From Trichodelitschia bisporula (taxonomy: Eukaryota; Ascomycota; Dothideomycetes; Phaeotrichales; Phaeotrichaceae), in contig ML996692.1 in NCBI GenBank assembly GCA_010356995.1, positions 186,001 to 250,000 of the forward strand: a stretch of DNA of 64,000 nt, written 5' to 3'. Shown piece after piece: positions 36,068 to 46,668 of the stretch. A model generated the notes under the pieces. It saw only the letters and a program-made list of their open reading frames with translations, was not told the origin of the DNA and did not search any database. A program made the translations under genes and the position numbers. Every line of letters starts with the position of its first letter. Within the stretch, counting starts at the first letter, position 1.

Positions 36068-36820
36068 GAGTGAGAGAAGAAAGGCAAGCGCTATACGACA
36101 TGGGAAGGCGGGGTTTTAGCATCGGGTGGAAGAAGTTTGAAATTTTAGATAAGCACTGTACATATTTCTTCTTCAGCTTCTCAGCTTAAACATTGAAAGC
36201 GCAACGCGTACTTGCACAACTTCTGCATTACTAGTGAACTTTGTCGTAAATGCCGCTGGGAGTGAGGCATAGCAGCTGCTTCCTGTGAGCTCAGGTGGAA
36301 AGAATGAGGTTATTAAAGTGGTAAGACGTTAGTTCTGAGTCGACTAGGAGGCGTCGGAAATCAAATGTCGCGAACGGATTTTGAGGTCGTCGAAACCAAT
36401 CGTCCGAAGGGAGACGTGAGAAAAGGGCTTGGCAAGTCAACCTTGTCCAGCCAAGCCGAAAAAGGACAAGGGGGACTGGACGACAACTCATCGTGCTCAT
36501 GTCCCAACACTGATCAATAATGCCAGAATTCATACATCGGGATCATGCTCACCAAAATATTCAGCATGTTTCACTATCAAGATTCGCAAATTGCTCATGT
36601 CTTCATTTTTCTTCAAGATGCCAGAGTCCCAACCCGACCATGCCCACGGGGTATCCATCCGCAAAGAACTCCAGACGCCGCTCTCATCGCTAGCCGTATC
36701 CAACCCGGGTTTCCAATGATCGTGAATTGGAGTAAAGCTCATCAGGAACTCATCCTCACCCTGGTCCACATCGGAATCTGGCTCGGGGCCGTACTCTTAG
36801 TCGGACTCGGCCGGGTCGTT
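36068..36820. other. Convergent intergenic region
   Basis: 3' ends of the Pro-rich protein gene (plus) and the orphan gene (minus). The plus-strand frame 36545-37090 is antisense to the orphan gene and not supported. Confidence 0.45.
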
Positions 36821-37624
36821 CTAGCACCAATTGGTGCCACCGGAACGAAAGCCCTTGAACCTGGACTCTCCTTCGATGTCCTCACGAGCGTCGTCGAAGG
36901 CGGCCCGATTCCCGATCTCCCCAATGACGGGCTCTTCCTTGGCGGCGAGAGTATTTTTGGGCCCGTCATCCCGAGAGCCGCAGGTGCCGAAAGTGGCGGG
37001 CGCCTCGTCGGCCTCCCCCTCATCGTCGGAAGCTGTGTCCTTGTAAGAATTGCAATCAGAGCACTGACAGGAGCTTCACTTACATTCTGACCCATCGTCA
37101 TCAACGGGAGGCTTGAACATGTTGCGATATGTGAAAGGAACGGAGCTTGGCTCGCGCTCGGCAGAACCGCCTGAAGCAGCCGTCTCGTAGCTGGCGCCTT
37201 CTCTGTCGGTGGTGGGCTCCGTGATTGTGGTGTTTGACGCCTTGGGCAATTCGCCCTGGATGGGGTCGGGAGTCGGCGTGCCGCTGTTCTCGGACCCAGT
37301 CGAACAGTTCGGGTCAAGGTTCTCCCAGTCGGAGAGTGAGGTGCGACTCATCGCAGCCTCCATGGACTCGCCCATGGCATTCGAAGAGCTGACGATTCCC
37401 GTAGTGTTGGTGATGCCCGAGCTGCACAGGTTGATGGCGCTGCCGACGAGCTTTGAGGCGCCGCGGACGGGAGCAAGTCCTGCGAGTTTTACGCCGTGAA
37501 CGGCATTCGCTATTTGTTGATAAGTAACTGTTTTGCAGAGGTGTAGGCGATGAAGATTGAGGCGCTTACAAGCTTTGGCTTTTGTCCTGAGGGAAAGGCC
37601 CATCAGGTTGGACCAAGAAGGCAT
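36821..37624 (-). CDS. Orphan acidic Ser/Thr-rich protein
   Basis: Unrecognised. Minus-strand exons 37570-37624, 37084-37509, 36821-37032 give 230 aa; introns 60 nt (GTAAGC ... AATAG) and 51 nt (GTAAGT ... ACACAG). The second acceptor must be the AG after GACAC; the earlier AG gives a stop at once. The spliced chain begins MPSWSNLMGLSLRTKAKAS, followed by VKLAGLAPVRGASKLVGSAI, which is slightly hydrophobic, then disordered Ser/Thr/Glu-rich sequence, and ends FKGFRSGGTNWC. No signal peptide or domain. A six-unit 15-bp minisatellite starts 33 bp upstream of the ATG. Confidence 0.55.
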
Positions 37625-37657
37625 TGTCGCAGCTGGTGTGCTTGTGCGGTGAAGCAG

Positions 37658-37747
37658 CAGTGATGAAGCTCACAGTGATGTGGCTAGCAGTGATGAAGCT
37701 CACAGTGATGGAGCAGACAGTGATATGGCTGACAGTGATGGAGCTGG
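37658..37747. repeat. 15-bp minisatellite, six units
   Basis: Six head-to-tail 15-bp units of the form CAGTGATGRAGCTSA, at 37658, 37673, 37688, 37703, 37718 and 37733. It lies in the 5' flank of the minus-strand orphan gene starting at 37624. Confidence 0.95.
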
Positions 37748-39510
37748 CGGCGATAATGACTGACTGAAGGAGATGTGGATGTTGTGATGAGGAAGTAAAG
37801 AAGTCAAAGTGTTTCTTAAATAGTCCTGGAAGACACGAACGCGTGAGCACTGTTATAGTTTGTGTGTATAAGTCGCGTACGCAGCGCGAGTAACAGAATC
37901 CGACGGAAAGCATCGTGTGAGGCCATCAAGGCGAGAGCCTTCTGGAAGCACTGCGGATGTTTTTTCTTGGATGACCAGGGAAATATATTACGCTGTCGAG
38001 AAGTTGGAAATCGTCTACTGGACAGGGATAGTGTGGAACATCCAGAGGTTTGACATAGTTCAGATATTCGGTGGGCGAAGGCTGAACTTGACCTACCCCT
38101 CTTTAGTGTTCGACCTTGCATCTGAACCATTACTGACTTATCCAAGTCACTCCCCTAAACGCAAGGGAAAAGAGCATTCTGCAGCTCTACAAGCATGGTA
38201 TATCCGGCGGCTCGGACGGGGTTAGTATTTTGAATGAGGTGCCATGACAGTGCGGCAGAACAATTGTACTGTCCCTCGTGCGACTGACAATCCGTCAGCA
38301 TGGCAACACGTACCATGAAGACTGTGACTATAGGAGCCCCACCTAGAGTTGTGTTGCCGTGAGCAGCTGGCCAGGGTACGGTACATGACCTTTCGCTACT
38401 GGGGCAGAGTATATGATGTCAAAATTCTAAGTACCTGGAGATGGTGACTCTTGCATTATGAAATGTTTGATCAACAAGCTAGAAAGCTACCGCGATTGTC
38501 TCATTACTTGGACAGCGGCAGTTACAGGAGAGTTTTGAACTGCCAAAGAGATAAGGTTCCCATGATTTTTAGGACAACCCCATTTGATTCATCGTCCACC
38601 TCTTCAGATGAATATATGGCGCCTGCGCACAAAATCTCTACCACAAAGTCAAAAACAGAGAGTGAAAGCTAAGAACCTTGAGCAAATGAACCATCAAAGA
38701 AACGGGAAACGGACTTGTAGTTAGCAGGAAACCGCTTTCAAAAATGAAGGCGAATTTTGTTGGTGTTCTTGTCGCGGGTCGCCGGAATCCGTGGTCACTG
38801 CTGATGCCGAAAGGCCATCATCACCTTTGCCGCTGGATTATACAACTGCATGGTTCCGGTGGGTTTATCAAAGCTTTGTTCCTGAAGAAATATATAGCGG
38901 GACTGTGCTTCTTTCATTGTGCTTGAACGGCCCATTCACGGGCTTTGCTTGTGAAGTGGCTTCTGTGATGTGAATTTCTGGGTTGCAGTTTATACGTGAG
39001 ATTTTCTACTCAGAGTTCCAAATGACAACCATGGCTTCTTCCCTGGGGCTTTGCTCTGCTTTGAAAATTGTTTTCAGAGTGCCCTTGGCAACATCGTTCT
39101 GCTTGGTAGAGTATGCGCTCGGTCCGCATGCTCACCGCTGGTTCGAACATCTGAAGACATATATTGAACGACAGTCAAGTACGAAGTTATAAGAGACGAG
39201 GTCAATATACCCAAGCGGCACTATATCAACATCGCTAGAGCATACGAGGCCCTTTGCTATGCGGACCAGACGTACGAGCCTTATAAATATACAGGTCAGT
39301 AGGTACACCGAAATGTTGGGACTTCGCTTAACAAGCTTTAGATTCATCTGCGTTGTTGCAACTTATACCCTTTCCGAAACGACCATGTGGGCGACGTGGC
39401 ATTTCCCCGGTGGGTATGGATCTGGCAAGACTAGGGCGTCGTCAACCATGGTCGACCTCAGCCTTGCCCAGCCTCGTGGGGTGAGCCCGTGGTAAGATCG
39501 CTATTGCGCA

Positions 39511-39524
39511 CCCCCCCCCCCCCC
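39511..39524. repeat. C14 homopolymer
   Basis: Fourteen consecutive C in intergenic DNA; a likely site of length error or slippage. Confidence 0.95.
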
Positions 39525-39945
39525 GCAAACATGGAGACGGAGCTTACCCACGCATGCTAGGGTAGGTTGAGATGATATGTGTCGTCCGACATGCACCGGT
39601 TCCACGTTTTCTCCAGGGACAAACCTGAGGCCGCGACACGCAACACGCGTTGCCAAGATATCAACAAGTCGTCCAGGTGACGAAGCAGTCTGGGTCCTTC
39701 TATACTGGTGCCGAGCTTCCACAGTTGTTGCTAGGACCCAAGGGTTCGTTGTGGACGTGTTTATATTTTATATTTCCTGCGGCCACTTCACAACCGTCTC
39801 CTCCACAACACATCTCACCACGACATTCTCAGATCCCCTCATCTTCACCCACGCAGCTTCACAACTTGACCAAAGCACATCACAAGCTGCCACTTGCACC
39901 ATCACAGTCACCAACACCTTTTCCCTTTAAAACCCCACTTCCGAG

Positions 39946-40053
39946 TTCATCTCCGATATCCTTCGCCAAAACGCCACATCCGATTTCATCCCCGACATCC
40001 TTCACCAAAACCCCACATCCACCTTCATCTCCGACATCCTCAACCATCACCTC
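39946..40053 (+). repeat. 39-bp tandem repeat, about 2.7 units
   Basis: Units start with TTCATCYCCGAYATCCTT at 39946, 39985 and 40024. It ends 13 bp before the ATG at 40067, so it likely lies in the leader; the in-frame translation has no ATG before 40067. Confidence 0.85.
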
Positions 40054-40066
40054 GACCATCGATACG

Positions 40067-42148
40067 ATGCATTCTTACGTTTGGCTTGTCACCATGAGCG
40101 AGGCTCGGCAAGAGTGGATGCGGGAATTTTATTCCAACATCGACCTCTGGCTGATGAGGAGCATCCCCGACCACCTCCTTGCCATGAAGCTTCCCGACGA
40201 GCGTCCCCGAGTGCTCCGCGAGAAAGCCCCTCCGAATGAGGAGCTCCTCCCTGGGGATTTCGAAGCCCTGGGTCTATACCACGAGTGCGTCCATGAGCAC
40301 TCAAATGAGTGCCCATACCTCTGCTCAGAGATATGCTCGGCTGACTGCCCGGATGTGTGCTGGCCCGGTTATGCCGAGCACCTGAAGGCGATTGTCTTCG
40401 ATCTCCCCGAGCGGCTTGAAGAGTTCCCAGAGGAGCTCCAGGACCTCGTCTTTCGGTACTGGAGCGACGATGACTGGTCCGATTACGAGTACCCGAACAA
40501 GTTTATCACAGACAGCGACGGGGAGTACGGGACCTACCGTTTGGACATGCTCGACCTTGAGCCATGGCGGAGGCTGATACCGACCCGCCCGTGGAGCATC
40601 GAAGAGGACGAGTGGTGGCGCCTTGAACCTACGGAGCACAAACCTAGGGTGGACCATGTCGCGGAATACGCGAAGGAATTCGACCCGTGGGGTCGTCCCG
40701 TCAAGGACCTGCCGGCCGATCAGAACCCAGAGGGCTCTGAAGAAGCGGAATGGGACGGTGAAGAAGCCGAGTGGGATGGCGAAAAAGTCCCTGCGGACGC
40801 TGAAGAAGCTCCTGTGGACGCGCAAGAAGCCCATGTGGACGCGCAAACCCCTGAGGACGCGCAAGAAGCCCCGTTGAACACCGAAGAGGCCGAGTTGGAC
40901 GCTGAAGAGGCCGATTTGGACACTGAAGAAGACCACTCGGACTCTCAGCCTATGAGCGACGATCTTGCCGGTATCTACGACGAGTGGGGCCTTCCCATGG
41001 AGACGCTCCCAGACAATATTGACCCCGGGAGCTCCCAAAAATCCTTCTCGGACCCTGAGCCCCACCACGAGGAGTACGGCCCAAACGGCAATTACTTCGA
41101 ATTTGGTTTTGACGACGACCAAGACTTCATCGCCAGCGGGGACACCGACTGCATCGTGGATACCGACGCCGAGGGCTCCAACATTGCCACAGACGAAGAT
41201 TTCCGTCCCCTTGGCGCACGTGGCCAGTACGAGAGCGGCTGGGTTGAGGAGAGCGAGGTCGAAGATGACGTGGCCGAAGGCAGTTCCAAGGATCAGGTCC
41301 TGGAGTCCTTCAAGGGCCGGATGATCACTTGGCCTGAGTCCAAGGGCCTCGATGAGGACGAAGATGGGGGTTACGACGCCGACACGGAAGGGGAGGAGGA
41401 CGACGCTCCCGAGGCCAGCGTGCCCTGCGGCCAGAGCATCAACGGCAAGACCGAACCAAAGGGCCAGAGCACCAAGGACGAGCCCGAACCCAGCGCCCAG
41501 AACCACAACGACGAGTCCGAGCCCCAGGAGAAGGTGGTAGACCTTGCCAGGGCCAAGGAGTTCAGAAAGTTCCTCGCAGAGCTGATCGACGAGGAGGAGA
41601 GGACCAAGTGCATCGCGTCCGATACCGATGTCGACAACACTCCCGGAGAATGCACCACTTCAGAAGCGGAAATAATGCCTGAGGGCCACGGCGAGGATAT
41701 CGTCCAGCCTCGATACTTTGTCTCCAACAACGTCGAAGGCCTGCTCGAAGCCGAACAGGACTTGTGGGAGTACGGCGATGACGGCTACGACGGCTGTGAC
41801 GGGTACTTCGAGGAAGAGTACGACGATGAGGATGACCAGTGGGAGGCTCCAGAGCCGGCGCCCGTTCTTCCGTACGACGGGGACTTCTATGGCTTGAAGT
41901 GGCGCGACCTGGACTGGGAGGGTGAGACTCCCGAGGACGTCGGATACTATGGCTGGTGGACGGATGACTTCGAGCCGGACCTGGACTCCAGAGACCCAGA
42001 AATCGTTGTCATGGCTAGGTTCCTGGTTTGGATGGATGGATTCGGACCGGAGGACGGAATCGGTGAGGCATATGAGGAGGACCCGGAATGCAATGTGGAG
42101 CCGTTTCCAGAGGACGGGGGGATGTATGATCCCGGGGCGGTGGGGTGA
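40067..42148 (+). CDS. Large acidic orphan protein with internal repeats
   Basis: Unrecognised, intronless, 693 aa from the first ATG in frame. A Cys-rich cluster (residues about 83-110: YHECVHEHSNECPYLCSEI, then CSADCPDVCWPG) could bind metal. Residues about 225-290 are a tandem acidic repeat with units like EEAEWDGE, EAPVDAQ and EEADLDTE. Most of the rest is Asp/Glu-rich and disordered with recurring Trp-containing turns (FDPWGRPVKDLP, YDEWGLPMETLP are internal duplicates). There is no signal peptide, nuclear signal or membrane helix. The antisense strand keeps a 393-codon frame open (40325-41506), which is a codon-bias shadow. Long frame, intact codon rhythm and GC3 bias argue that it is a real gene. 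Confidence 0.7.
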   Translation: MHSYVWLVTMSEARQEWMREFYSNIDLWLMRSIPDHLLAMKLPDERPRVLREKAPPNEELLPGDFEALGLYHECVHEHSNECPYLCSEICSADCPDVCWPGYAEHLKAIVFDLPERLEEFPEELQDLVFRYWSDDDWSDYEYPNKFITDSDGEYGTYRLDMLDLEPWRRLIPTRPWSIEEDEWWRLEPTEHKPRVDHVAEYAKEFDPWGRPVKDLPADQNPEGSEEAEWDGEEAEWDGEKVPADAEEAPVDAQEAHVDAQTPEDAQEAPLNTEEAELDAEEADLDTEEDHSDSQPMSDDLAGIYDEWGLPMETLPDNIDPGSSQKSFSDPEPHHEEYGPNGNYFEFGFDDDQDFIASGDTDCIVDTDAEGSNIATDEDFRPLGARGQYESGWVEESEVEDDVAEGSSKDQVLESFKGRMITWPESKGLDEDEDGGYDADTEGEEDDAPEASVPCGQSINGKTEPKGQSTKDEPEPSAQNHNDESEPQEKVVDLARAKEFRKFLAELIDEEERTKCIASDTDVDNTPGECTTSEAEIMPEGHGEDIVQPRYFVSNNVEGLLEAEQDLWEYGDDGYDGCDGYFEEEYDDEDDQWEAPEPAPVLPYDGDFYGLKWRDLDWEGETPEDVGYYGWWTDDFEPDLDSRDPEIVVMARFLVWMDGFGPEDGIGEAYEEDPECNVEPFPEDGGMYDPGAVG

Positions 42149-42603
42149 CTTTGCTGAGAAGGTGTGAAATTTCGGAGTCAGGAAATGGACAGGTCGCTTG
42201 ATACCCCTAAGCCAGAGTTTACCTTTGGCGCTCACCCTACGCTGAAAAATAAAATAAGATTTCAAACTTGTTGATGGTGACATTACGTGAATAAAAGGCC
42301 ATATGAGGTGAGCGGGGCCAGTAGCAGTCCTTACATTGATGATATCACTAAGCATAATGATCCAAAAGTAAGCTGTTCAGCAATTTTATTCACGATGTAG
42401 ATACAAGAGGCCCACCTGATAACGCCCAATAGCAAGTAACAGTTACACAAGACTCCGATAATGCCTTGACGTGCCACAAATCCCCAGAGAGCATCCAAGC
42501 ATAGGCTCAACACCGAACCATTCCAGAGCACGAGGGCTAAAAGGGAACGGTTATGAACGAAGCAGAATTTAGACAGTGTAGCTAAGGTAAGCATAGCTGA
42601 TGT
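42149..42603. other. Convergent intergenic region
   Basis: 3' ends of the acidic orphan (plus) and the DUF155 gene (minus). Nothing recognised. Confidence 0.5.
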
Positions 42604-44487
42604 TCACCAAATAAACGACGCAAGAGTCAATGCCCATGCCGTAACGAGACTTAACCGGGTAAACCCGCGAGCAGGAGCGGAAATGACCTTGGTATTCCAG
42701 GGAGCAGACTGGTTGAAGGTCAAGACACCGGGCTCATTAGGAGGCTTCTGCTTAGAGAGAAGGCCAAAGCGGAGGAAGACTTCAGAGCAGGTGACAAAAA
42801 TAGAGAGGAGAATGAGGATGATGATGATCCAGGTAATATCTGGGACAATTAGCTTCGGTATGGAATGCCAGAGGACGGCATACGAGTCATCTTCTTGTCC
42901 GCAATGGAGTCGCTCAGGATTTCGGCAAGATCCAGGAATACACGGCATCGTTCGTTCAAGGACTTGATCCGAGGGTTGATTTCAAGATATTCGCGAACTG
43001 CCGAGTACAAGGGATGGAGGGTGGGTTCGCTGTCCCAGAAGAAATTCGGGACGTCGAGCACGTTGGACGCTAATCAGTCAGCAGGAGAAGAGTTGCAAGG
43101 GTAGGACGTACACAAATTTACATCCACACGACTCGTGAACAGCCGCCCAAGCATCTTGACTACTTCTTCGCGGTTCATCCCCAGACTCCCGGTGGAGGCG
43201 AGCCTCCGTGGTACAGGCTGTGCTTGCTGCATTGTAATGTCCATGCGCTCTTCAAAGGATGACAGTTTTGTGCTCTGAGCAATCGCATGTGACATTGCAA
43301 GCTTGACCATGTGATCGCCATAGCGAAGTGTGATCATGTCGTTGTAGATTCGGGGCCGGGAGATGTGCTTGTTGTACTCAAAATGAAACTCTTCGGTCTC
43401 AAAGTCTTCGGCTGATGCCGGCCGCGTGACGAGTGAGATACCCGTCTCGTGCGCCGAGAATCCCAAGTCGGCCAGAATATCTTTCTCCTGCCGCTCGGTA
43501 AAGTTCCAGAAAACTGCAACTCCGTAGCTGTAGACGAACATTTCGGCAAAGGGGAGCGAGCTGGGGGCGATTCCACCAGGGGACGGAGCGCGGATCGTGT
43601 TGTCTCGGATGCGGTAGTCTTCCGGGCTTGTAGGCAGGACGAGTTCTCCCTCGCCATCTTCATGCCGAACACCGTATTGCACTCGGTCCCCAAAGTAACC
43701 CTCATGATACTCTCGTCGCTCGTTGCGCTCAATTTCTTCGTCGAGAACAGACTTGCCTCCCGGGCTCTTGAGAGCCGGACTGCTCCGCAAGCGGTATCCG
43801 TCATTTCCAGGGAGGAGCGGGAGATGGTAGACCGTATACAAGCAATCGTCGTACAGCTTCGTTCTCGCGCCATGTTTTGCCTTTACAAACTCGGCCGTTG
43901 CTTTTAGCTTGTACGCCTCCGCCGTGCAGTACGCCGTCACCCGGGAGAGCTTCTCCGCGCGGCGCGCCTTTGGCAGTCTCTCTGCATACGACTTGTCGTA
44001 CGGTCCAGGTCTCCGCAAACCAGCCAGCTCCTCATCTTTCGGGGGTGCACTGTCCTCGTCGCGGTCAAATGCAGCCTTTTCCTCGTCTACTGCGTCTGTC
44101 TCTGGTATGAGTACCAGTTTCTCCGACACCTTGGATGTGCGAGTGGGAATGTGCTGAGGCACGAGTCTGCCAGTGAGCTTCGGATCCAGCGGATGGCGAC
44201 CACTTGGAGTGCGATGGGATTGAGGTCGTTCCGGCGGATTGCGGCGTTGGGCTGAGGGTATGTCACTGGAGTACTGCAGGACGTTGTCGACGCTGATGCC
44301 AGTACGGGGCCGGGGGCCCGGAGCACGCGGCGGCCCCCGGGCATGGCCGCCAAAGGAATTAGTAGGCTGCGACATTGTTAGCTGACTAAAATGATACGGT
44401 GCAGCAATGGCCCGTGGATGATTGAGGGAATGGACTCACCAGCGACGCGTGAGAGCGCCGTGGCGCCTGCACACTACCGGAAGCCAT
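42604..44487 (-). CDS. RMD1/RMD8-family membrane protein (DUF155)
   Basis: Member of the DUF155 family (yeast RMD1, RMD8; fission yeast Sif2/Sif3; human RMND1), whose fungal members are vacuolar, cortical or mitochondrial membrane proteins. Minus-strand exons: 44440-44487, 43112-44366, 42884-43069, 42604-42839 (574 aa); introns 73, 42 and 44 nt. The N-terminal 150 residues are disordered and basic. The DUF155 domain runs from about LSRVTAYCTAEAYKLKATAE through EMFVYSYGVAVFWNFTERQE and SYVR-like RPRIYNDMITLRYGDHMVKL to VNLSSNVLDVPNFFWDSEPT and RVFLDLAEILSDSIADKKMT. A single C-terminal membrane helix ITWIIIILILLSIFVTCSEV follows. An ATG at 44375 opens a long frame but lies inside intron 1 (TAACAATGTCGCAG); the true start is at 44487. 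Confidence 0.9.
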
Positions 44488-45246
44488 TGGATCAGAGGAT
44501 AACAAAAGGATCGGCTATGACTCAATGAGCAGCATGCTTTTAGCGGGCAAAGAAGAAGTCGAAGTGGTGTAGAGCGGGGTAGAGTTGTGAAGCGCAGAAG
44601 CTGGTTGTCTCCTCTCGTCGAATTTTGGGCCGAGCGCTGGACGTCATCCGCGCGTGGGGTTGGTGAGATGAGATGAGATAAGATCAGATTAAGGCCTTGC
44701 TGCCTGAATTTGATGTTTCAACCTCCGCGACTTCACTCCTTCTCCACACTCTTGAACTAACTTTAGCCTACAAGGATTCAAGAGCTCCATTCAGGCCCTC
44801 TGGATTTCTTTGATCAAAAATACCTTAAGGGGAAGCAGAGCATCGGTGTCGTCATTTTCCAAGCCGATTCACTCTGGAGCTACGCTCCGCAAAGTGCCTC
44901 TCAATAGTCCAAGCGACGACTCTGGCACAAAGGCTACACGAGAACAAAGGACTCCCGGCTTGCATCCTCATGGCTTTGTCTTCCAGGTGCTACAAATGCG
45001 GACTAATACCAAAGCGGAAGTCACGACGAGAGCGCTCCATTTCTATGACAGTCACGGCCGCATGGCCCCTGATCCTCCCTTCCCTTAGACTCTAGACACC
45101 TGAACAGCCGAGGACACCCCTTCGAGCCATCTATTTCCGGATCTGCAACGGGATGGACCGCATGCCCCGCAAAATCCTTCGCAGGCAGATCTTGGGCGGC
45201 CAGATACTAGGCCGCGGAGACTGAGCCGAATCGTAGGCTGAGCGCC

Positions 45247-45300
45247 GACCGAACAGGCTACGTAGACCGAACAGACTAGGCCGACCGAAGAGACTACGTT
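45247..45300. repeat. 18-bp tandem repeat, three units
   Basis: Three units of GACCGAASAGRCTAYGTA type at 45247, 45265 and 45283. Function unknown. Confidence 0.9.
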
Positions 45301-45863
45301 GAGTGATTAAAATATGCTAACGTACTATACACGGACTTCAGTTTCTTCTATTAGCAAGTAGTACACGAAACTGCAGCTTTCATCTCAGTCCACCCCGCAT
45401 TTCCCATCCATAAACAGCCTCATGATCGCCCCCAGGATACCCGTTGACACAACTCGTTTTCCAATTCTTCGAAACACACGAGTCGCTCTCTCCCCGGTTC
45501 CAGGGGCAGAGTCTTCAGCATACCCAGTGGCGATCTCCGTGTGGATGCCTGTTATTTCCCTCACAACTCCTTTCCGAGCTCACCTCGCCGGCATCCGGGC
45601 TCGTCGTGATCCACCTTCCGCATCGGGACGGAAACGTTCAGATGATTCTACCCGAAGGCAGGAGGTCTAAAACTTACCAACATCTAGAATACGCCGACCG
45701 GAGAAGCCTACGACGTGACAGTGAAATACTAGCGGTCAGCATGACTAGTGAACCTTACCATGGCCCAGGACGAGCCGAGTCGCGGCGGACGCAGGCCATT
45801 TCCGCGGGCCATCGGACGGCCATCCACATCTGCGTAGGGTATATCTGATCCTGTCAATGGGAA

Positions 45864-45870
45864 TATAAAA
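45864..45870 (+). promoter_or_regulatory. TATA box of the secreted orphan gene
   Basis: TATAAAA, 83 bp before the ATG at 45953 and followed by a CT-rich leader; spacing and context are right for a fungal promoter. Confidence 0.6.
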
Positions 45871-45952
45871 TCGCCCGAGCCTCGTCTCCCATATCAGCTT
45901 CCCCAAATCATACCTCAACTCCTTCACCTAACCAATCCGCACCGACTCCGAA

Positions 45953-46668
45953 ATGACCAAACTCACCTTCTTCCTCAGCCTCCTGGCCCTCACCTCCGCC
46001 GCCACCCTCCCCTCCCGCTCCCCTCGCGGCACACGTACCGAATCTCAGCGCGCGGGCCCTGTAGCTGCCGGCCCCGTAACCGTCATCCCAGGGCCCGGCA
46101 TGCCGAGCCTGGCCTCGCTCGGCGTGACATCGGAGCAGCTATTCAGTGCCGACTTTACCGGTCCGCGCCCTCTCCACCTCCCACAATACCACGCTAACAC
46201 CCAACCAGACCCCCACGCCACGTCCCCCTCCTCCGTCCTGCACAAGCGCCAGTCCTACTGCTCGCTGACCTACCCCGCCTCGCGCGCCAACGCCATCGCC
46301 TGCCGCAACTATCTGATCCAGACGGGGACGTTTACGTGCAGCAGCGGACCGGATTTCAGCGTCCTCTGCACAGCCGGGGATAGCGAGATCTTGGGGTGGA
46401 ATTATTATAACCTGAATGGTGGGGTGAATACCCAATGCAGTGATGCGGCGGTGGCGGCGAGCTGGGTTATTGACAATTGCTCAAGCTGTCCCGGGGATAG
46501 CTGCGATGTTGAGGGTAAGTGGAAGGCCAATGTGGTGGGATGTGCTGATCGTGTGCAGGTTCGCATCCGGCGACGTATAATTCCAACTTTGTGGTTTATG
46601 TGGATGAGTCGGTCGCACTGCGGGGTGTATCTGGGGGGCCGAGCACGCCGACGGGTGCTCAGCAATGA
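45953..46668 (+). CDS. Secreted cysteine-containing orphan protein
   Basis: Unrecognised secreted protein, 223 aa. Exons 45953-46514 and 46559-46668, intron 44 nt (GTAAGT ... TGCAG). The signal peptide is MTKLTFFLSLLALTSA. A propeptide-like segment ends at a KR site (SSVLHKRQSYC, about residue 100), a likely Kex2 cut. The mature part has eight Cys in about 90 residues (YCSLTYPASRANAIACRNYL, TFTCSSGPDFSVLCTAGDSE, NTQCSDAA, NCSSCPGDSCD), suggesting four disulfides. The spliced tail ATYNSNFVVYVDESVAL is beta-like. It has its own TATA box and sits in the accessory region, as many secreted proteins of filamentous fungi do. Function cannot be assigned. Confidence 0.72.

Larger units (their letters stand above)
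37625..40066. other. Gene-poor gap with several simple repeats
   Basis: 2.4 kb with no supported gene. It contains the 15-bp minisatellite (37658-37747), AT-richer DNA with short meaningless frames (38450-39500), a C14 run (39511-39524) and a 39-bp tandem repeat just before the next gene (39946-40053). Confidence 0.5.
44488..45952. other. Intergenic region, DUF155 gene to secreted orphan
   Basis: 1.46 kb with no supported gene. It includes the DUF155 promoter, a triple 18-bp repeat at 45247-45300 and a TATA box near its right end. Frames at 44810-45088 and 45422-45848 have no family resemblance. Confidence 0.45.

Noticed and set aside
36545-37090. 181-codon plus-strand frame with a hydrophobic stretch
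   Set aside because: Antisense to the spliced orphan gene, whose acidic reading and splice sites are better.
38450-39500. Possible transposon remnant in AT-richer DNA
   Set aside because: No terminal repeats, target duplications or transposase/reverse-transcriptase motifs were found in any frame.
40325-41506. 393-codon hydrophobic minus-strand frame
   Set aside because: Antisense to the acidic orphan. Asp/Glu codons read backwards give Val/Leu/Phe, so the apparent membrane protein is a shadow.
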